Shown here piece after piece: positions 56,105 through 64,000 of a stretch of 64,000 bases of DNA; within the stretch, counting starts at the first letter, position 1, and every line of letters starts with the position of its first letter. The notes beneath the pieces are model-generated. The model ran no database searches and was not told where the DNA came from. It saw nothing but the letters and a program-made list of their open reading frames with translations. Origin of the DNA: Synechococcus sp. CS-1331 (GTDB lineage Bacteria > Cyanobacteriota > Cyanobacteriia > PCC-6307 > Cyanobiaceae); NCBI GenBank assembly GCA_025127975.1, contig JAHLYQ010000040.1, forward strand, positions 1-64,000. Reading direction: 5' to 3'. The position numbers were made by a program, and so were the translations under genes.

Positions 56105-57661
56105 GTGCTTTTGCTCCACACCCGCGAAGACCTTGCCGCCTGGCGGCGTCAGCAGCCTGGCCCGGTCCATTTCGTTCCCACCATGGGGGCCCTGCATGGG
56201 GGGCACCGGCAGCTGATCATCCGGGCTGCCCAGCCCCTGGCTGGCGCGGCTCCAGCGGTGCTGGTGAGCATCTTCGTCAATCCCCTTCAATTTGGCCCCG
56301 GGGAAGAATTCCAGGCCTATCCCCGCGAGCTCAGCGCCGATGCGGCCCTGGCCGCCGCAGCTGGTGCCACCGCGCTGTTTGCCCCCAGCGTGGCCGAGAT
56401 CTATCCCCGGGGCGATACCGGCCTGACCCGGATCTTGCCCCCCCAGTTTCTGAGTGAGGGCCTCTGCGGCCGCCACCGGCCCCAGCACTTTGAGGGGGTG
56501 GCCACCGTGGTGGCCCGCCTGCTGAGCCTGGTGCGCCCCGATTGCCTGCTGCTCGGCGAAAAAGATTGGCAGCAACTGGTGATCCTGCGGCGGGTGGTGG
56601 CGGATCTGGGCCTACCGGTGCGGATACGGGGGTGCCCGACCGTGCGGGAGGCCGATGGACTGGCCTGCAGTTCCCGCAACCGGCGCCTTTCCCCCTCCCA
56701 GCGCCAGCAGGCCGCGGCGCTGCCGTTGGCCCTAACCGCGGCAGCGGCCCAGGTGCGCACTGGAACCCATCGGGCCCAGGCGCTGACCGCCCAGCTGATC
56801 CAGCAGCTGGAGGCGGCGGGCCTGGAGGTGGAGTATGCGGAGTTGGTGGCGCCCCATAGCCTGGAGCCACTGCAGCAAGTGCAGGGCCTGGCCCTGCTCG
56901 CCGCCGCGGTGCACTGCGGTCCCAGCCGCCTGATCGACCATTGTTTGCTGATGTCCCGTCTGCCGATCGTCGCCATTGATGGACCAGCGGGGGCGGGCAA
57001 GAGCACCGTCACCCGGGCCTTCGCCAGGCGCATGGGTCTTGTCTATCTAGATACGGGTGCGATGTATCGGGCCCTCACCTGGTGGGTGCTGCGCCAGGGT
57101 GCTGACCCGGCCAATGCGGCGGCAGTGGAGCCCCTTTTGGATGGCCTGGATCTGCAGCTCAGTGCCGGCGCCGATGGCGAGCAGCTGGTGAGCATCAACG
57201 GCCACGACGTGACCGAGGCGATCCGCAGCCCGGAGGTCACGGCCCAGGTGTCGGCGGTGGCAGCCCATGGCTGGGTGCGCCAGGCCCTGACGGCCCAGCA
57301 GCAGGCCATGGGGCGCAAGGGGGGGCTGGTGGCCGAGGGCCGCGACATCGGCACCGCCGTTTTCCCCGCTGCGGAGCTCAAGGTGTTTCTCACGGCCACC
57401 GTTGGTGAGCGGGCCCGCCGCCGCGCCCAAGACCTGCAGCAGCGGGGTTTTGCGGTGCCCCCGCTGGCTGAGCTGGAGGCCCAGATAGCTGCCCGCGATC
57501 ACCAGGATTCGAGCCGGGAGGTGGCGCCGCTGCGTCAGGCCGAGGATGCGGTGGAGCTCGTCACGGACGGCATGGCCATCGAGGCGGTGATCCAGGCCCT
57601 GGTGGACCTGTTCCGCCAGCGGGTTCCTGAGGAGGCCTGGCCGGCCGCTGACGGCGCCTAG
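56105..57661 (+). CDS. panC-cmk: Bifunctional pantoate-beta-alanine ligase / cytidylate kinase
   Basis: A cyanobacterial fusion. The PanC half has VPTMGALHGGHRQLIIRAA (HIGH-like), VSIFVNPLQFGPGEEFQAYP and SSRNRRLSPSQR; it makes pantothenate for CoA. From about residue 290 the Cmk half begins with IVAIDGPAGAGKSTVTRAFA and YLDTGAMYRALTWWVL, which phosphorylates CMP. The start is uncertain: GTG 56072 lies inside the rlpA terminator stem, TTG 56084 and GTG 56105 lie after it; the latter gives MLLLHTREDLAAW, close to the family start. Confidence 0.93.
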   Translation: MLLLHTREDLAAWRRQQPGPVHFVPTMGALHGGHRQLIIRAAQPLAGAAPAVLVSIFVNPLQFGPGEEFQAYPRELSADAALAAAAGATALFAPSVAEIYPRGDTGLTRILPPQFLSEGLCGRHRPQHFEGVATVVARLLSLVRPDCLLLGEKDWQQLVILRRVVADLGLPVRIRGCPTVREADGLACSSRNRRLSPSQRQQAAALPLALTAAAAQVRTGTHRAQALTAQLIQQLEAAGLEVEYAELVAPHSLEPLQQVQGLALLAAAVHCGPSRLIDHCLLMSRLPIVAIDGPAGAGKSTVTRAFARRMGLVYLDTGAMYRALTWWVLRQGADPANAAAVEPLLDGLDLQLSAGADGEQLVSINGHDVTEAIRSPEVTAQVSAVAAHGWVRQALTAQQQAMGRKGGLVAEGRDIGTAVFPAAELKVFLTATVGERARRRAQDLQQRGFAVPPLAELEAQIAARDHQDSSREVAPLRQAEDAVELVTDGMAIEAVIQALVDLFRQRVPEEAWPAADGA

Positions 57662-57673
57662 TGGTTTAGTCGC

Positions 57674-58150
57674 TTAGACGTCTAGGGCCTGCAGCAGGCC
57701 GGCGCAGGCGTCGTCCAGCAGGTCGAGCACGTGCTCAAACCCATCGGCGCCGCCGTAATAAGGATCGGGCACCTCCAGAACCTTGAATCGGCTGCAGTAG
57801 CGCACCAGGGGTTCGATGCGGGCCTGGCCCCCAGGTCCGCCCATGCGCTCCAGGGCCAGGGTTTGCACGTGGGCCAGGTTGGTGGCATCCATGGTGAGGA
57901 TGTGATCAAAGCGCTCGAGGTCTGCTAGCTCCAGCTGGCGGGCCTGGCTGGTGAGGGCAATACCGCGGCGGCTGGCGGCTGCGCGCATGCGTGGATCGGC
58001 GGCCCTGCCCACATGCCAGCTCCCCGTACCGGCCGAATCCACTAGGAAACGGTCCGCCGCTCCCGCCTGGATCAGGTGGTGTACGAACACCCCTTCGGCG
58101 GCGGGGGAGCGACAGATATTGCCCAGGCAGACAAACAGCACCCGCTTCAT
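57674..58150 (-). CDS. Low-molecular-weight protein tyrosine phosphatase family protein
   Basis: 158 residues from ATG 58150. The P-loop CLGNICRSPAAEG carries the Cx5R active site (Cys9, Arg15), and VPDPYYGGADGFEHVLDLL carries the general-acid Asp. Similar enzymes act on protein phosphotyrosine or on arginine phosphate. The start overlaps the cpcF stop by four bases (ATGA), so it may be co-translated with the lyase genes. It lies behind panC-cmk, tail to tail. Confidence 0.94.
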   Translation of the reverse strand: MKRVLFVCLGNICRSPAAEGVFVHHLIQAGAADRFLVDSAGTGSWHVGRAADPRMRAAASRRGIALTSQARQLELADLERFDHILTMDATNLAHVQTLALERMGGPGGQARIEPLVRYCSRFKVLEVPDPYYGGADGFEHVLDLLDDACAGLLQALDV

Positions 58151-58791
58151 TGCTGCTCCAGACGCAGGAGCGCCAGGTGCGCGCGCCGTTGCACCACCGG
58201 AGCGTTGTCTGCGGCCGCAGCCAGCAGGGTGACCAGCCCAGCTCGGGCCTGCTGCCATTCCGGTAGGTGGGGTGGAAGGCCAGCTGCCAGCAACTCCAGC
58301 CCCACAGCCACCGCGTAGCGCACCACCCACTCGCCGTCGCTGGTGGCGGCCAGTAGGGCTCCTAGGCACTGGCGCTGGACGACCTGCTGTTGGTCAGGGG
58401 GGAGCTCGGCCAGCTGCATCTGGCCAAGTCCCTTGGCGGCAGCCCGGCGCACGCTGGCGGCTACGTCGCTGCCGAGGGCATCGAGAAGCAGCTCTAGCCC
58501 GCGCACATCGCCGATGCCGGCGAGGGCCCGCACGGCCCAGGCCCGGGCCCCGTAGTTTTCTGGGTCGAGCTGCAATAGGGCATCCACAGCCGCTGTCCCC
58601 AGGCTGATCAGCCCCTCCACGGCGGCTACTGCCGCACCGGGGTTGTTGAAGCCCAACACTTCCACCAGCACCGGCGCTGCGCTGGCATCGGCGCTAGCGG
58701 CCAGTTCCTGGGTTGCACGCAGCAGGTCTTGGGCGCTGTCGGCCTGTTGCAAGGCGGTAATCTTCTCGGCCACCGGAGATACCTGGCTCAC
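58147..58791 (-). CDS. cpcF: Phycocyanobilin lyase subunit beta
   Basis: 214-residue HEAT/PBS-repeat protein; with CpcE it attaches phycocyanobilin to Cys84 of phycocyanin alpha. At least four helical repeats are visible, for example GFNNPGAAVAAVEGLISLGT and ARAWAVRALAGIGDVRGLEL. Its start overlaps the cpcE stop by four bases, and its stop overlaps the phosphatase start. The cpcBA genes are not in the window. Confidence 0.9.
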   Translation of the reverse strand: MSQVSPVAEKITALQQADSAQDLLRATQELAASADASAAPVLVEVLGFNNPGAAVAAVEGLISLGTAAVDALLQLDPENYGARAWAVRALAGIGDVRGLELLLDALGSDVAASVRRAAAKGLGQMQLAELPPDQQQVVQRQCLGALLAATSDGEWVVRYAVAVGLELLAAGLPPHLPEWQQARAGLVTLLAAAADNAPVVQRRAHLALLRLEQQ

Positions 58792-59615
58792 AGCAAGGCG
58801 TCCATGCAGGCCAGCAGGGCCTCGTCGCCGGGGTCGCCGTTGCCCTGTTCCACCAGCCCCCGCAGGGCCATCAATTTCAGACTGTTCTCGGCCAGGGTGG
58901 CGGCAATGGCTTGAAATCCGGGCCGCCAGCCTGCGGCACCAAGATCCATCAGGGCTGCCCGCCGCACCTGCAGCTGGGGATGGTCAAGTAGGTCCACAAG
59001 CAGCTCCCCCCAGCGCGCCTCACCGCTCAATTGCAGCAGGGTCCGCGCCGCAGCACTGCGGATCAGGGGGCGCTCGTGTTCGAGGAAGGGTTTCACCACG
59101 GCCAGCACCCGCGGCTCGTTGACGCCGATGTCGCCCAGGGCTTCCAGCAGGGCTTCGCAGGGTTCCACCAGGCGGGGGCTGTTGGCCTGCTGGGCGCCGG
59201 CCCCGGCGGGGCCGCTGGCTAGCTTCTCGCAGAGAGCCTCAATGGCTTCGCTGGCCGCGAGTTGACCCAGGGCTCGGGCTGCCGCTTCCCGTAGTCCGTC
59301 GTCGGCATCCTGCAGGGTGTCGAGTAGGTCGGGGATGGCCGTTTGCGCTGCTGGAGCCAGTTTGCCGAGGGCGCGGGCGGCATTGCGGGCTACCGCGTTC
59401 TCCTCCACGCCGTCTCCGCTATCCCTAGGCCGGCGTTGGCGCAGGGCTTGTTGCAACAGGGGCACCGCCTCCGGGTGCTGGCTGCGCATCCGGCCCAGCC
59501 ACCAGGCTCCGTAGTACTGCTGGGAGGAGTCTTCGCTCTGGCGGAGCCGGCGCAGGGCTTCTTGTTCACTGATGGGTTCGCCTGCCTGGGGGGGGCTGGC
59601 GTCGGCGTCGACCAT
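58788..59615 (-). CDS. cpcE: Phycocyanobilin lyase subunit alpha
   Basis: 275 residues from ATG 59615 (MVDADASPPQ; the upstream frame does not align). Contains the CpcE signature SQQYYGAWWLGRMRSQHPEA and tandem HEAT-like repeats such as RNAARALGKLAPAAQTAIPD and LREAAARALGQLAASEAIEA. CpcE and CpcF form the heterodimeric lyase. A 16-base perfect palindrome lies about 40 bases upstream. Confidence 0.92.
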   Translation of the reverse strand: MVDADASPPQAGEPISEQEALRRLRQSEDSSQQYYGAWWLGRMRSQHPEAVPLLQQALRQRRPRDSGDGVEENAVARNAARALGKLAPAAQTAIPDLLDTLQDADDGLREAAARALGQLAASEAIEALCEKLASGPAGAGAQQANSPRLVEPCEALLEALGDIGVNEPRVLAVVKPFLEHERPLIRSAAARTLLQLSGEARWGELLVDLLDHPQLQVRRAALMDLGAAGWRPGFQAIAATLAENSLKLMALRGLVEQGNGDPGDEALLACMDALL

Positions 59616-59652
59616 GGGTGCTGTCGCGAGACACGGGCTCCTGGTGATGTTG

Positions 59653-59668
59653 CCAGCCCCGGGGCTGG
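59653..59668. promoter_or_regulatory. Perfect 16-base palindrome upstream of cpcE
   Basis: CCAGCCCCGGGGCTGG is self-complementary over its whole length and lies between divergent cpcE and the heme oxygenase gene, about 38 bases from the cpcE ATG. It may be a protein-binding site or may form a hairpin in the cpcE leader; GC-rich chance occurrence is also possible. Confidence 0.4.
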
Positions 59669-59913
59669 TTCGAAATTTCAGTTTGGGCATTATTCCGGCA
59701 GGTCCGCTTAAGCCCGGCTCTCAATGAGTGGGAGTCAGCCAGGCAGGCACCGCAATCACATAAAAGGGACTTACAAAGCATCGACTCAGCCGCAGGACCA
59801 ATGCGAATGGCGGCCCTACCAGGCCAGTCGTGAACTCTTCGCAAAGGGGCAAACCAATTCAGGGTGCCCCCACTAAGTTGCTGCCGGCACACATGTTCTT
59901 GAGACTGGTACCT

Positions 59914-60633
59914 ATGGCTGTTGCTCTCGCCTCCCAACTGCGTGAAGGCACCAAAAAAGCCCACACGATGGCGGAGAACACCGGCTTCGTGAGCTGCTTC
60001 CTCAAGGGGGTGGTGGATAAGGCCAGCTACCGCACCCTGGTGGCCGACCTTTATTTCGTCTACTCCGCCATGGAAGAGGAGATCGGGCGCCTGCGGGCCG
60101 AGGGGCATCCGGTGGTCGGCCCGGTGGGCTTCCCGGAGCTGAACCGCTGCGAAACCCTCGAGCAGGATCTCGCCTATTACTTCGGTGAAAGCTGGCGCAG
60201 TGCAGTGAAGGCCACGCCTGCCGCCCAGGAGTATGCGGCTCGCTTGCATCAGTTGGCCAAGGAGGCCCCCGAGCTGCTGGTGGGTCACCACTACACCCGA
60301 TATATCGGCGATCTGAGCGGCGGTCAGATCCTCAAGAACATCGCCCAGAAGGCGATGAATCTGGGCGAGCACGATGGCCTGCGTTTTTATGAGTTCGACG
60401 CTATCCCCGACGAGAAGGCCTTCAAGATCAACTACCGCGCCACCCTTGATGCCCTGCCGCTCGACCAGGCCATGGCCGATCGGATTGTGGAGGAGGCCAA
60501 CCACGCCTTCCATCTGAACATGAAGATGTTCCAGGAGCTGGAGGGCAGCCTTATCGCCGCCATCGGCAAGGTGCTCTTTGGCTTCCTCACTCGCCGCCAG
60601 CGGGCCGGCAGCACCGATGTGGTGGCGGCCTGA
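59914..60633 (+). CDS. ho1: Heme oxygenase (biliverdin-producing)
   Basis: Opens heme to biliverdin IX-alpha, CO and iron using ferredoxin; biliverdin is then reduced to phycobilins. 239 residues from ATG 59914 (MAVALASQLREGTKKAH). The proximal His is in KKAHTMAENTGFV, and YIGDLSGGQILKNIAQKAM is the distal-helix signature. The gene is divergent from cpcE/cpcF, which use the product pathway's bilin. C-terminal residues after FLTRRQRAG are variable. Confidence 0.96.
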   Translation: MAVALASQLREGTKKAHTMAENTGFVSCFLKGVVDKASYRTLVADLYFVYSAMEEEIGRLRAEGHPVVGPVGFPELNRCETLEQDLAYYFGESWRSAVKATPAAQEYAARLHQLAKEAPELLVGHHYTRYIGDLSGGQILKNIAQKAMNLGEHDGLRFYEFDAIPDEKAFKINYRATLDALPLDQAMADRIVEEANHAFHLNMKMFQELEGSLIAAIGKVLFGFLTRRQRAGSTDVVAA

Positions 60634-60660
60634 AGATCAGCGGCGCCTGGTTCGGAACTA

Positions 60661-60903
60661 TCAGTCCTCGATGAGATCAACGCTCACCAGCCTGGTGAGC
60701 TCTTCTGTAGTAGCTGGGTCGATGCTGCCTGGCTTGAAGTTGACCTGAAACCACCACTGGCGACCGTCCTTGCTCCGCCGCTCCACACGGAAGTTGGCCA
60801 GTCCCTCCTCCCGCAGTGCCAGTTGCAAAGCATCCCCGCTGCAGCCGACGCAACTGACGGACAGGGGCGGTAGCCCAGGCACTTCGACGCAATAGACGGG
60901 CAT
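60661..60903 (-). CDS. Conserved small hypothetical protein
   Basis: 80 residues from ATG 60903, MPVYCVEVPGLPPLSVSCVG. Alternating strands and helices with an aromatic core (GRQWWFQVNFKPGSIDP) and several Cys. I do not recognise the family, but size, composition and placement after heme oxygenase suggest a real gene. The stop (60661) faces the heme oxygenase stop. Confidence 0.62.
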   Translation of the reverse strand: MPVYCVEVPGLPPLSVSCVGCSGDALQLALREEGLANFRVERRSKDGRQWWFQVNFKPGSIDPATTEELTRLVSVDLIED

Positions 60904-61037
60904 GGGCTTAAGGCGACAGTCCAGGCTCCCATAAGAACCGAACAGGAAGCCGGGGGCCCCCGATCCGTAGCCACAACAACGCAACCCCCCATCCGGCCGC
61001 CCTAAGGTTGCAAAACTTCATGGTTGGGTTTTGCAGG

Positions 61038-61955
61038 ATGACTTCTACCCCAGACCTGGCCTCCCTCTACCAGCTGCTGTCGCTCCAGGAGCGCCCCATC
61101 CTGCCCTCGGGTGAGCGTCGCGCGATCCTGGGTTGCGGCTATGTGGGCGAAGCGGTTGCCAAATCCTGGAAGCAGCAGGGGCATGCACTTTGGGGCACTA
61201 CAACCCGGCGTGAACGCTTGGTAGAGCTGGCCGACCTAGTCGAGAACCCGTTGGTTTTTGATTCCACGGATCCCTTCAGCAGCCTGGATTTCGCAGCAGA
61301 TCTCGAAGGCATTTTGGTGTCCTTCGCTCCGTCGAAGAGTTCCAGTGTTGAGCTGAGTCAATACGAGCAGACCTTTCTTGGCGGCCTGCAACGGCTGATC
61401 GAAACGCTAAGCAGGCGGCCTGTCGGCTCGCCCCTGCAGCTTGTGCACCTCAGCAGCTGTGGCGTGTATGGCAATCGGCAGGGAGCGCTCACAAGTGAGG
61501 GCGATCCAACCGATTCGAATCATCCCGTGAATTCCGTGCTCGTGAGGGCAGAGCAGATGGTCGCTTCGGTTCGTTCAGAGTCTATTAAGGTCTGCGTGTT
61601 GCGCCTCGGTGGCATATACGGGCCTGGCCGCGATATTCCGGGCATGTTGCTCAGTGCCGCTGGGGGCCTGGTGCAGCGCAATGGCCTGAATGTGCCGTGC
61701 TGGATTCACCGCGACGACATCGTTCGGGGCATCAACTTTGCCTTTGACCAAGGTCTGGATGACACGTATAACCTGGTCAACGACACCCAGTGCAACGGCC
61801 AGGAGCTCACAGATCGGCTGTGTGAGCGCGCTGGCCTGCCACTAGCCAAGTGGTTGACCAGAGACACCAGCGATCGAATCCTCAATGCGCGGGTTAGCAA
61901 TGCGAAGCTGAAACAGCTTGGCTTCAGCTTTTCTCATCCCTGCATGTTGGGCTGA
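61038..61955 (+). CDS. NAD(P)-binding epimerase/reductase-like protein
   Basis: 305 residues from ATG 61038 (MTSTPDLAS); two ATG upstream are possible. Rossmann motif ILGCGYVGEAVAKSW near residue 30, then GTTTRRERLVELADLVEN; VHLSSCGVYGNRQGALTSEG matches the SSxxVYG catalytic region of SDR-type epimerases, but the catalytic YxxxK is not obvious. YeeZ-like proteins have this layout. Substrate unknown. Confidence 0.78.
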   Translation: MTSTPDLASLYQLLSLQERPILPSGERRAILGCGYVGEAVAKSWKQQGHALWGTTTRRERLVELADLVENPLVFDSTDPFSSLDFAADLEGILVSFAPSKSSSVELSQYEQTFLGGLQRLIETLSRRPVGSPLQLVHLSSCGVYGNRQGALTSEGDPTDSNHPVNSVLVRAEQMVASVRSESIKVCVLRLGGIYGPGRDIPGMLLSAAGGLVQRNGLNVPCWIHRDDIVRGINFAFDQGLDDTYNLVNDTQCNGQELTDRLCERAGLPLAKWLTRDTSDRILNARVSNAKLKQLGFSFSHPCMLG

Positions 61956-62691
61956 TGGCGGCGCTCTATCCAGCCCAAGGGGTTGTGATTAGCGTCAAAC
62001 CATGCTGCCAGCTGTGCAAAGTTTTGATGATCTGGAAAGCAGTCGAATTGGATCTTAAATGGATGCTTTGGCAGGCTTCCGGCAGGCTGCAGATTAAATT
62101 ATCTGCAAACAGTCCATCTATTCATTCTTGACAAACCATTCGCCGCAGATTGACGGTAACCGCTGATCTGATGATGCGTTTCTCCGGTACAGCAAGCGGG
62201 TTTTGTCACTGATTCCACTGATGCCAGCTCGAGACCAGTCTTGAATACGACTTCCAGCAACTGAAACCTCGCATTCGGGGTCAGGCTTAACTCGTTGGCA
62301 GCGAATTGGTGTGGTTGCGATGGCTTCCAGAGGCATTGGGCCATCGGCTGCTGCCTGGTAAAGCGCTAGCCACCAGCATCGAACGACTCCGCACGCTGAA
62401 GAAGTTCACTTCATGTGATCAAAGGAGGCCCAGCGAAAAGTTCATGGTGGCCCGGAGGCAGCGCCCCGCTGGTGCTGGCGGAGCTGTACCAGTGGGGGCA
62501 AAACCGCCGCCAAGGCTGAGCTCCAGCCAACCCCACAGCGAGGTGGTGGTGAAAGATCCCCGGGGTGGGGGAGGGTCTTGATCCACTTCGATGTGAGGGC
62601 AGGGCCCTAAACGTTTCTTATTTAACCGAGCGAGTGCATTTGCCAGCAGTTGTAGACCTAAGGTGTCGTTTGGCCCCATGATCGCCAAGCA
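61956..62691. other. 736-base gene-free region, AT-richer than its surroundings
   Basis: No reading frame here shows a recognisable domain, and short frames on both strands look random. From about 61980 to 62350 the base composition is visibly less GC-rich and has words such as TTAAATTATCTGC unlike the rest of the window. The last 60 bases should hold the hemH promoter. It may be decayed foreign DNA or an unrecognised RNA; neither can be shown by eye. Confidence 0.5.
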
Positions 62692-63867
62692 ATGGCCAAG
62701 GTAGGCGTGCTCCTGCTGAACCTCGGGGGTCCGGAGCGCATCCAGGACGTCGGCCCTTTTCTCTACAACCTGTTCTCGGATCCAGAAATCATCCGGCTAC
62801 CCAACCCGGCCCTGCAGAAACCACTGGCCTGGCTGATCAGTAGCCTGCGGGCGAGTAAGTCGCAGGATGCTTATCGCTCCATTGGGGGCGGCTCACCACT
62901 GCGGCGAATCACTGGGCAGCAGGCGCGGGAGTTGCAGAGTAGCCTCCGCCTGCTTGGGATCGAGGCCACCACCTACGTGGCAATGCGCTACTGGCACCCC
63001 TTCACCGAATCGGCGGTGGCAGACATCAAAGCCGACGCCGTGGATGAGGTAGTGGTGCTGCCTCTTTACCCCCAATTCTCGATTAGCACCAGCGGCTCCA
63101 GCTTCAGGGAGCTTCAGCGTCTTCGCCAGTCTGATTCTGTTTTTGCAGCTTTGCCGATCCGATGCATCCGCAGCTATTACGATGACCGGGGCTACATCGG
63201 CGCCATGGCCGGGCTGATAGCGCGCGAGATCCAGGCCTGCCCAGACCCTGCCAGCGCCCACGTGTTCTTCAGTGCCCACGGCGTGCCCAGGAGCTACGTG
63301 GAGGAAGCGGGAGATCCATACCAAGGGGAGATCGAGACCTGCGCACGGCTGATCATCGAGAATCTGGAGGCCACATTGGGCCACAGCAACTCTTTCACCC
63401 TTGCGTACCAGAGCAGGGTGGGCCCTGTGGAGTGGCTTAAGCCCTACACCGACGAGGCATTGGAGGAGCTGGGACAGCAGGGTGTGAAGGATCTGGTAGT
63501 TGTGCCGATCAGTTTTGTGAGCGAACACATCGAGACCCTCGAAGAGATCGACATCGAGTACCGCAAGCTGGCTTTCGAGTCGGGCATCACTAATTTTCGC
63601 CGTGTTCCGGCGCTCGACACCAACCCTGCGTTCATCCAGGGGCTTGCGCGACTCGTTCAACATGCCCTGGAAGGGCCCGAGGTGAATCTTGACCAGGCGG
63701 CCGCTCTGCCCAGCACTGTCAAGCTATACCCCCAAGATAAGTGGTCTTGGGGGTGGAACAACAGCTCAGAAGTGTGGAATGGCCGCTTAGCTATGCTCGG
63801 ACTCTCCGCTTTTCTAGTGGAGCTGATCAGGGGCAGTGGGCCTCTTCATGCCCTCGGCTTGCTGTGA
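62692..63867 (+). CDS. hemH: Ferrochelatase with C-terminal chlorophyll a/b-binding-type tail
   Basis: Inserts Fe2+ into protoporphyrin IX. 391 residues: the catalytic part has [58 protein letters not shown] with the metal-binding His, and [20 protein letters not shown] with the catalytic Glu. The tail from about 345 has [20 protein letters not shown] and a hydrophobic helix, the CAB/LHC-like domain typical of cyanobacterial and plastid ferrochelatases, which anchors the enzyme in the membrane. ATG 62692. Confidence 0.97.
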   Translation: MAKVGVLLLNLGGPERIQDVGPFLYNLFSDPEIIRLPNPALQKPLAWLISSLRASKSQDAYRSIGGGSPLRRITGQQARELQSSLRLLGIEATTYVAMRYWHPFTESAVADIKADAVDEVVVLPLYPQFSISTSGSSFRELQRLRQSDSVFAALPIRCIRSYYDDRGYIGAMAGLIAREIQACPDPASAHVFFSAHGVPRSYVEEAGDPYQGEIETCARLIIENLEATLGHSNSFTLAYQSRVGPVEWLKPYTDEALEELGQQGVKDLVVVPISFVSEHIETLEEIDIEYRKLAFESGITNFRRVPALDTNPAFIQGLARLVQHALEGPEVNLDQAAALPSTVKLYPQDKWSWGWNNSSEVWNGRLAMLGLSAFLVELIRGSGPLHALGLL

Positions 63868-64000
63868 TTTCCTTTTTACTCAGGGTAGTGTCTATCCAGA
63901 TCAAACAACACCTCGTGAATATATGTTTCGGTCCATTCTGCGCCATGAAAGCGGCTGAGCATCCCTCTTGCCGGGTCTTTCTCTGCCCGGTAGCTGGTGT
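63868..64000. other. Downstream of hemH, no feature seen
   Basis: 133 bases to the window edge. No hairpin with T-run, tRNA or convincing frame was recognised. Confidence 0.5.

Noticed and set aside
62306..62688. Two overlapping frames (91 and 89 codons) in the gap before hemH
   Set aside because: Both are Pro/Arg/Gly-biased, opposite each other and without recognisable motifs.
1..64000. CRISPR arrays, transposases, integrases, toxin-antitoxin pairs and restriction systems
   Set aside because: None recognised. The lone HNH protein belongs to a housekeeping cyanobacterial family and has no methylase partner.

Overview
The window is GC-rich, almost fully coding chromosomal DNA from a picocyanobacterium of the Synechococcus/Cyanobium type (alpha-cyanobacteria). 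The basis is gene content: a photosystem I subunit (psaD), NDH-1 subunit N, a cytochrome b6f cofactor-assembly factor, the phycocyanin lyase pair cpcE/cpcF, heme oxygenase, a ferrochelatase carrying a chlorophyll-binding tail, a fused panC-cmk gene, LdpA, and a ribosomal super-operon in cyanobacterial order. No plasmid, prophage, transposase or CRISPR array was seen. The species cannot be named from sequence alone.

Layout. (1) 1-694: a gene-poor stretch with a duplicated peptide-coding fragment and short direct repeats beside tRNA-Ser. (2) 695-3667: tRNA-Ser, alr, an HNH nuclease and prfA. (3) 3686-19175: one long minus-strand ribosomal block. Reading with transcription it runs rplC-D-W-B-rpsS-rplV-rpsC-rplP-rpmC-rpsQ-rplN-X-E-rpsH-rplF-R-rpsE-rplO, then a terminator-like hairpin, then secY-adk-rpmJ-rpsM-K-rpoA-rplQ-truA-rplM-rpsI-rpmE. 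(4) 19630-25119: ndhN, ldpA, an R3H/AAA ATPase, tRNA-Gln, a HAD hydrolase, and recA with a palindromic SOS-type box. (5) 25153-36656: two small DUF proteins, a helicase relative that appears to have lost its ATPase motifs, tyrA, crtD, a fructosamine-kinase-like gene, a CAAD protein, a JAMM peptidase next to a MoeB-rhodanese fusion, a tandem-duplicated corrinoid adenosyltransferase, larE, speD and recF. (6) 36725-43620: tRNA-Arg, a GNAT-like gene, ppc, gshA, trpE and psaD. (7) 43715-52299: a degenerate histidine kinase translationally coupled to rodA, mrp, hemF, a periplasmic amidase, a CCB factor, RNase D and an LpxB-like protein. (8) 52344-57661: tRNA-Cys, two 58-residue proteins, a low-complexity hypothetical protein, purM, rlpA and panC-cmk. 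(9) 57674-63867: a low-molecular-weight phosphatase, cpcF, cpcE, heme oxygenase, a small protein, a nucleoside-sugar-epimerase-like protein, a gene-free AT-richer stretch, and hemH.

Themes. Tetrapyrrole supply is spread over the second half: hemF and hemH make heme, heme oxygenase opens it towards bilins, and CpcE/CpcF attach bilin to phycocyanin. The best candidates for a second look are the helicase relative without Walker A or DEAH residues, the kinase without recognisable ATP-binding boxes, the JAMM-MoeB pair, the terminator-like hairpin just ahead of secY, and two genes (truA, recF) with no conventional start codon where the family expects one. I found no clearly new multi-gene defence or mobile system.
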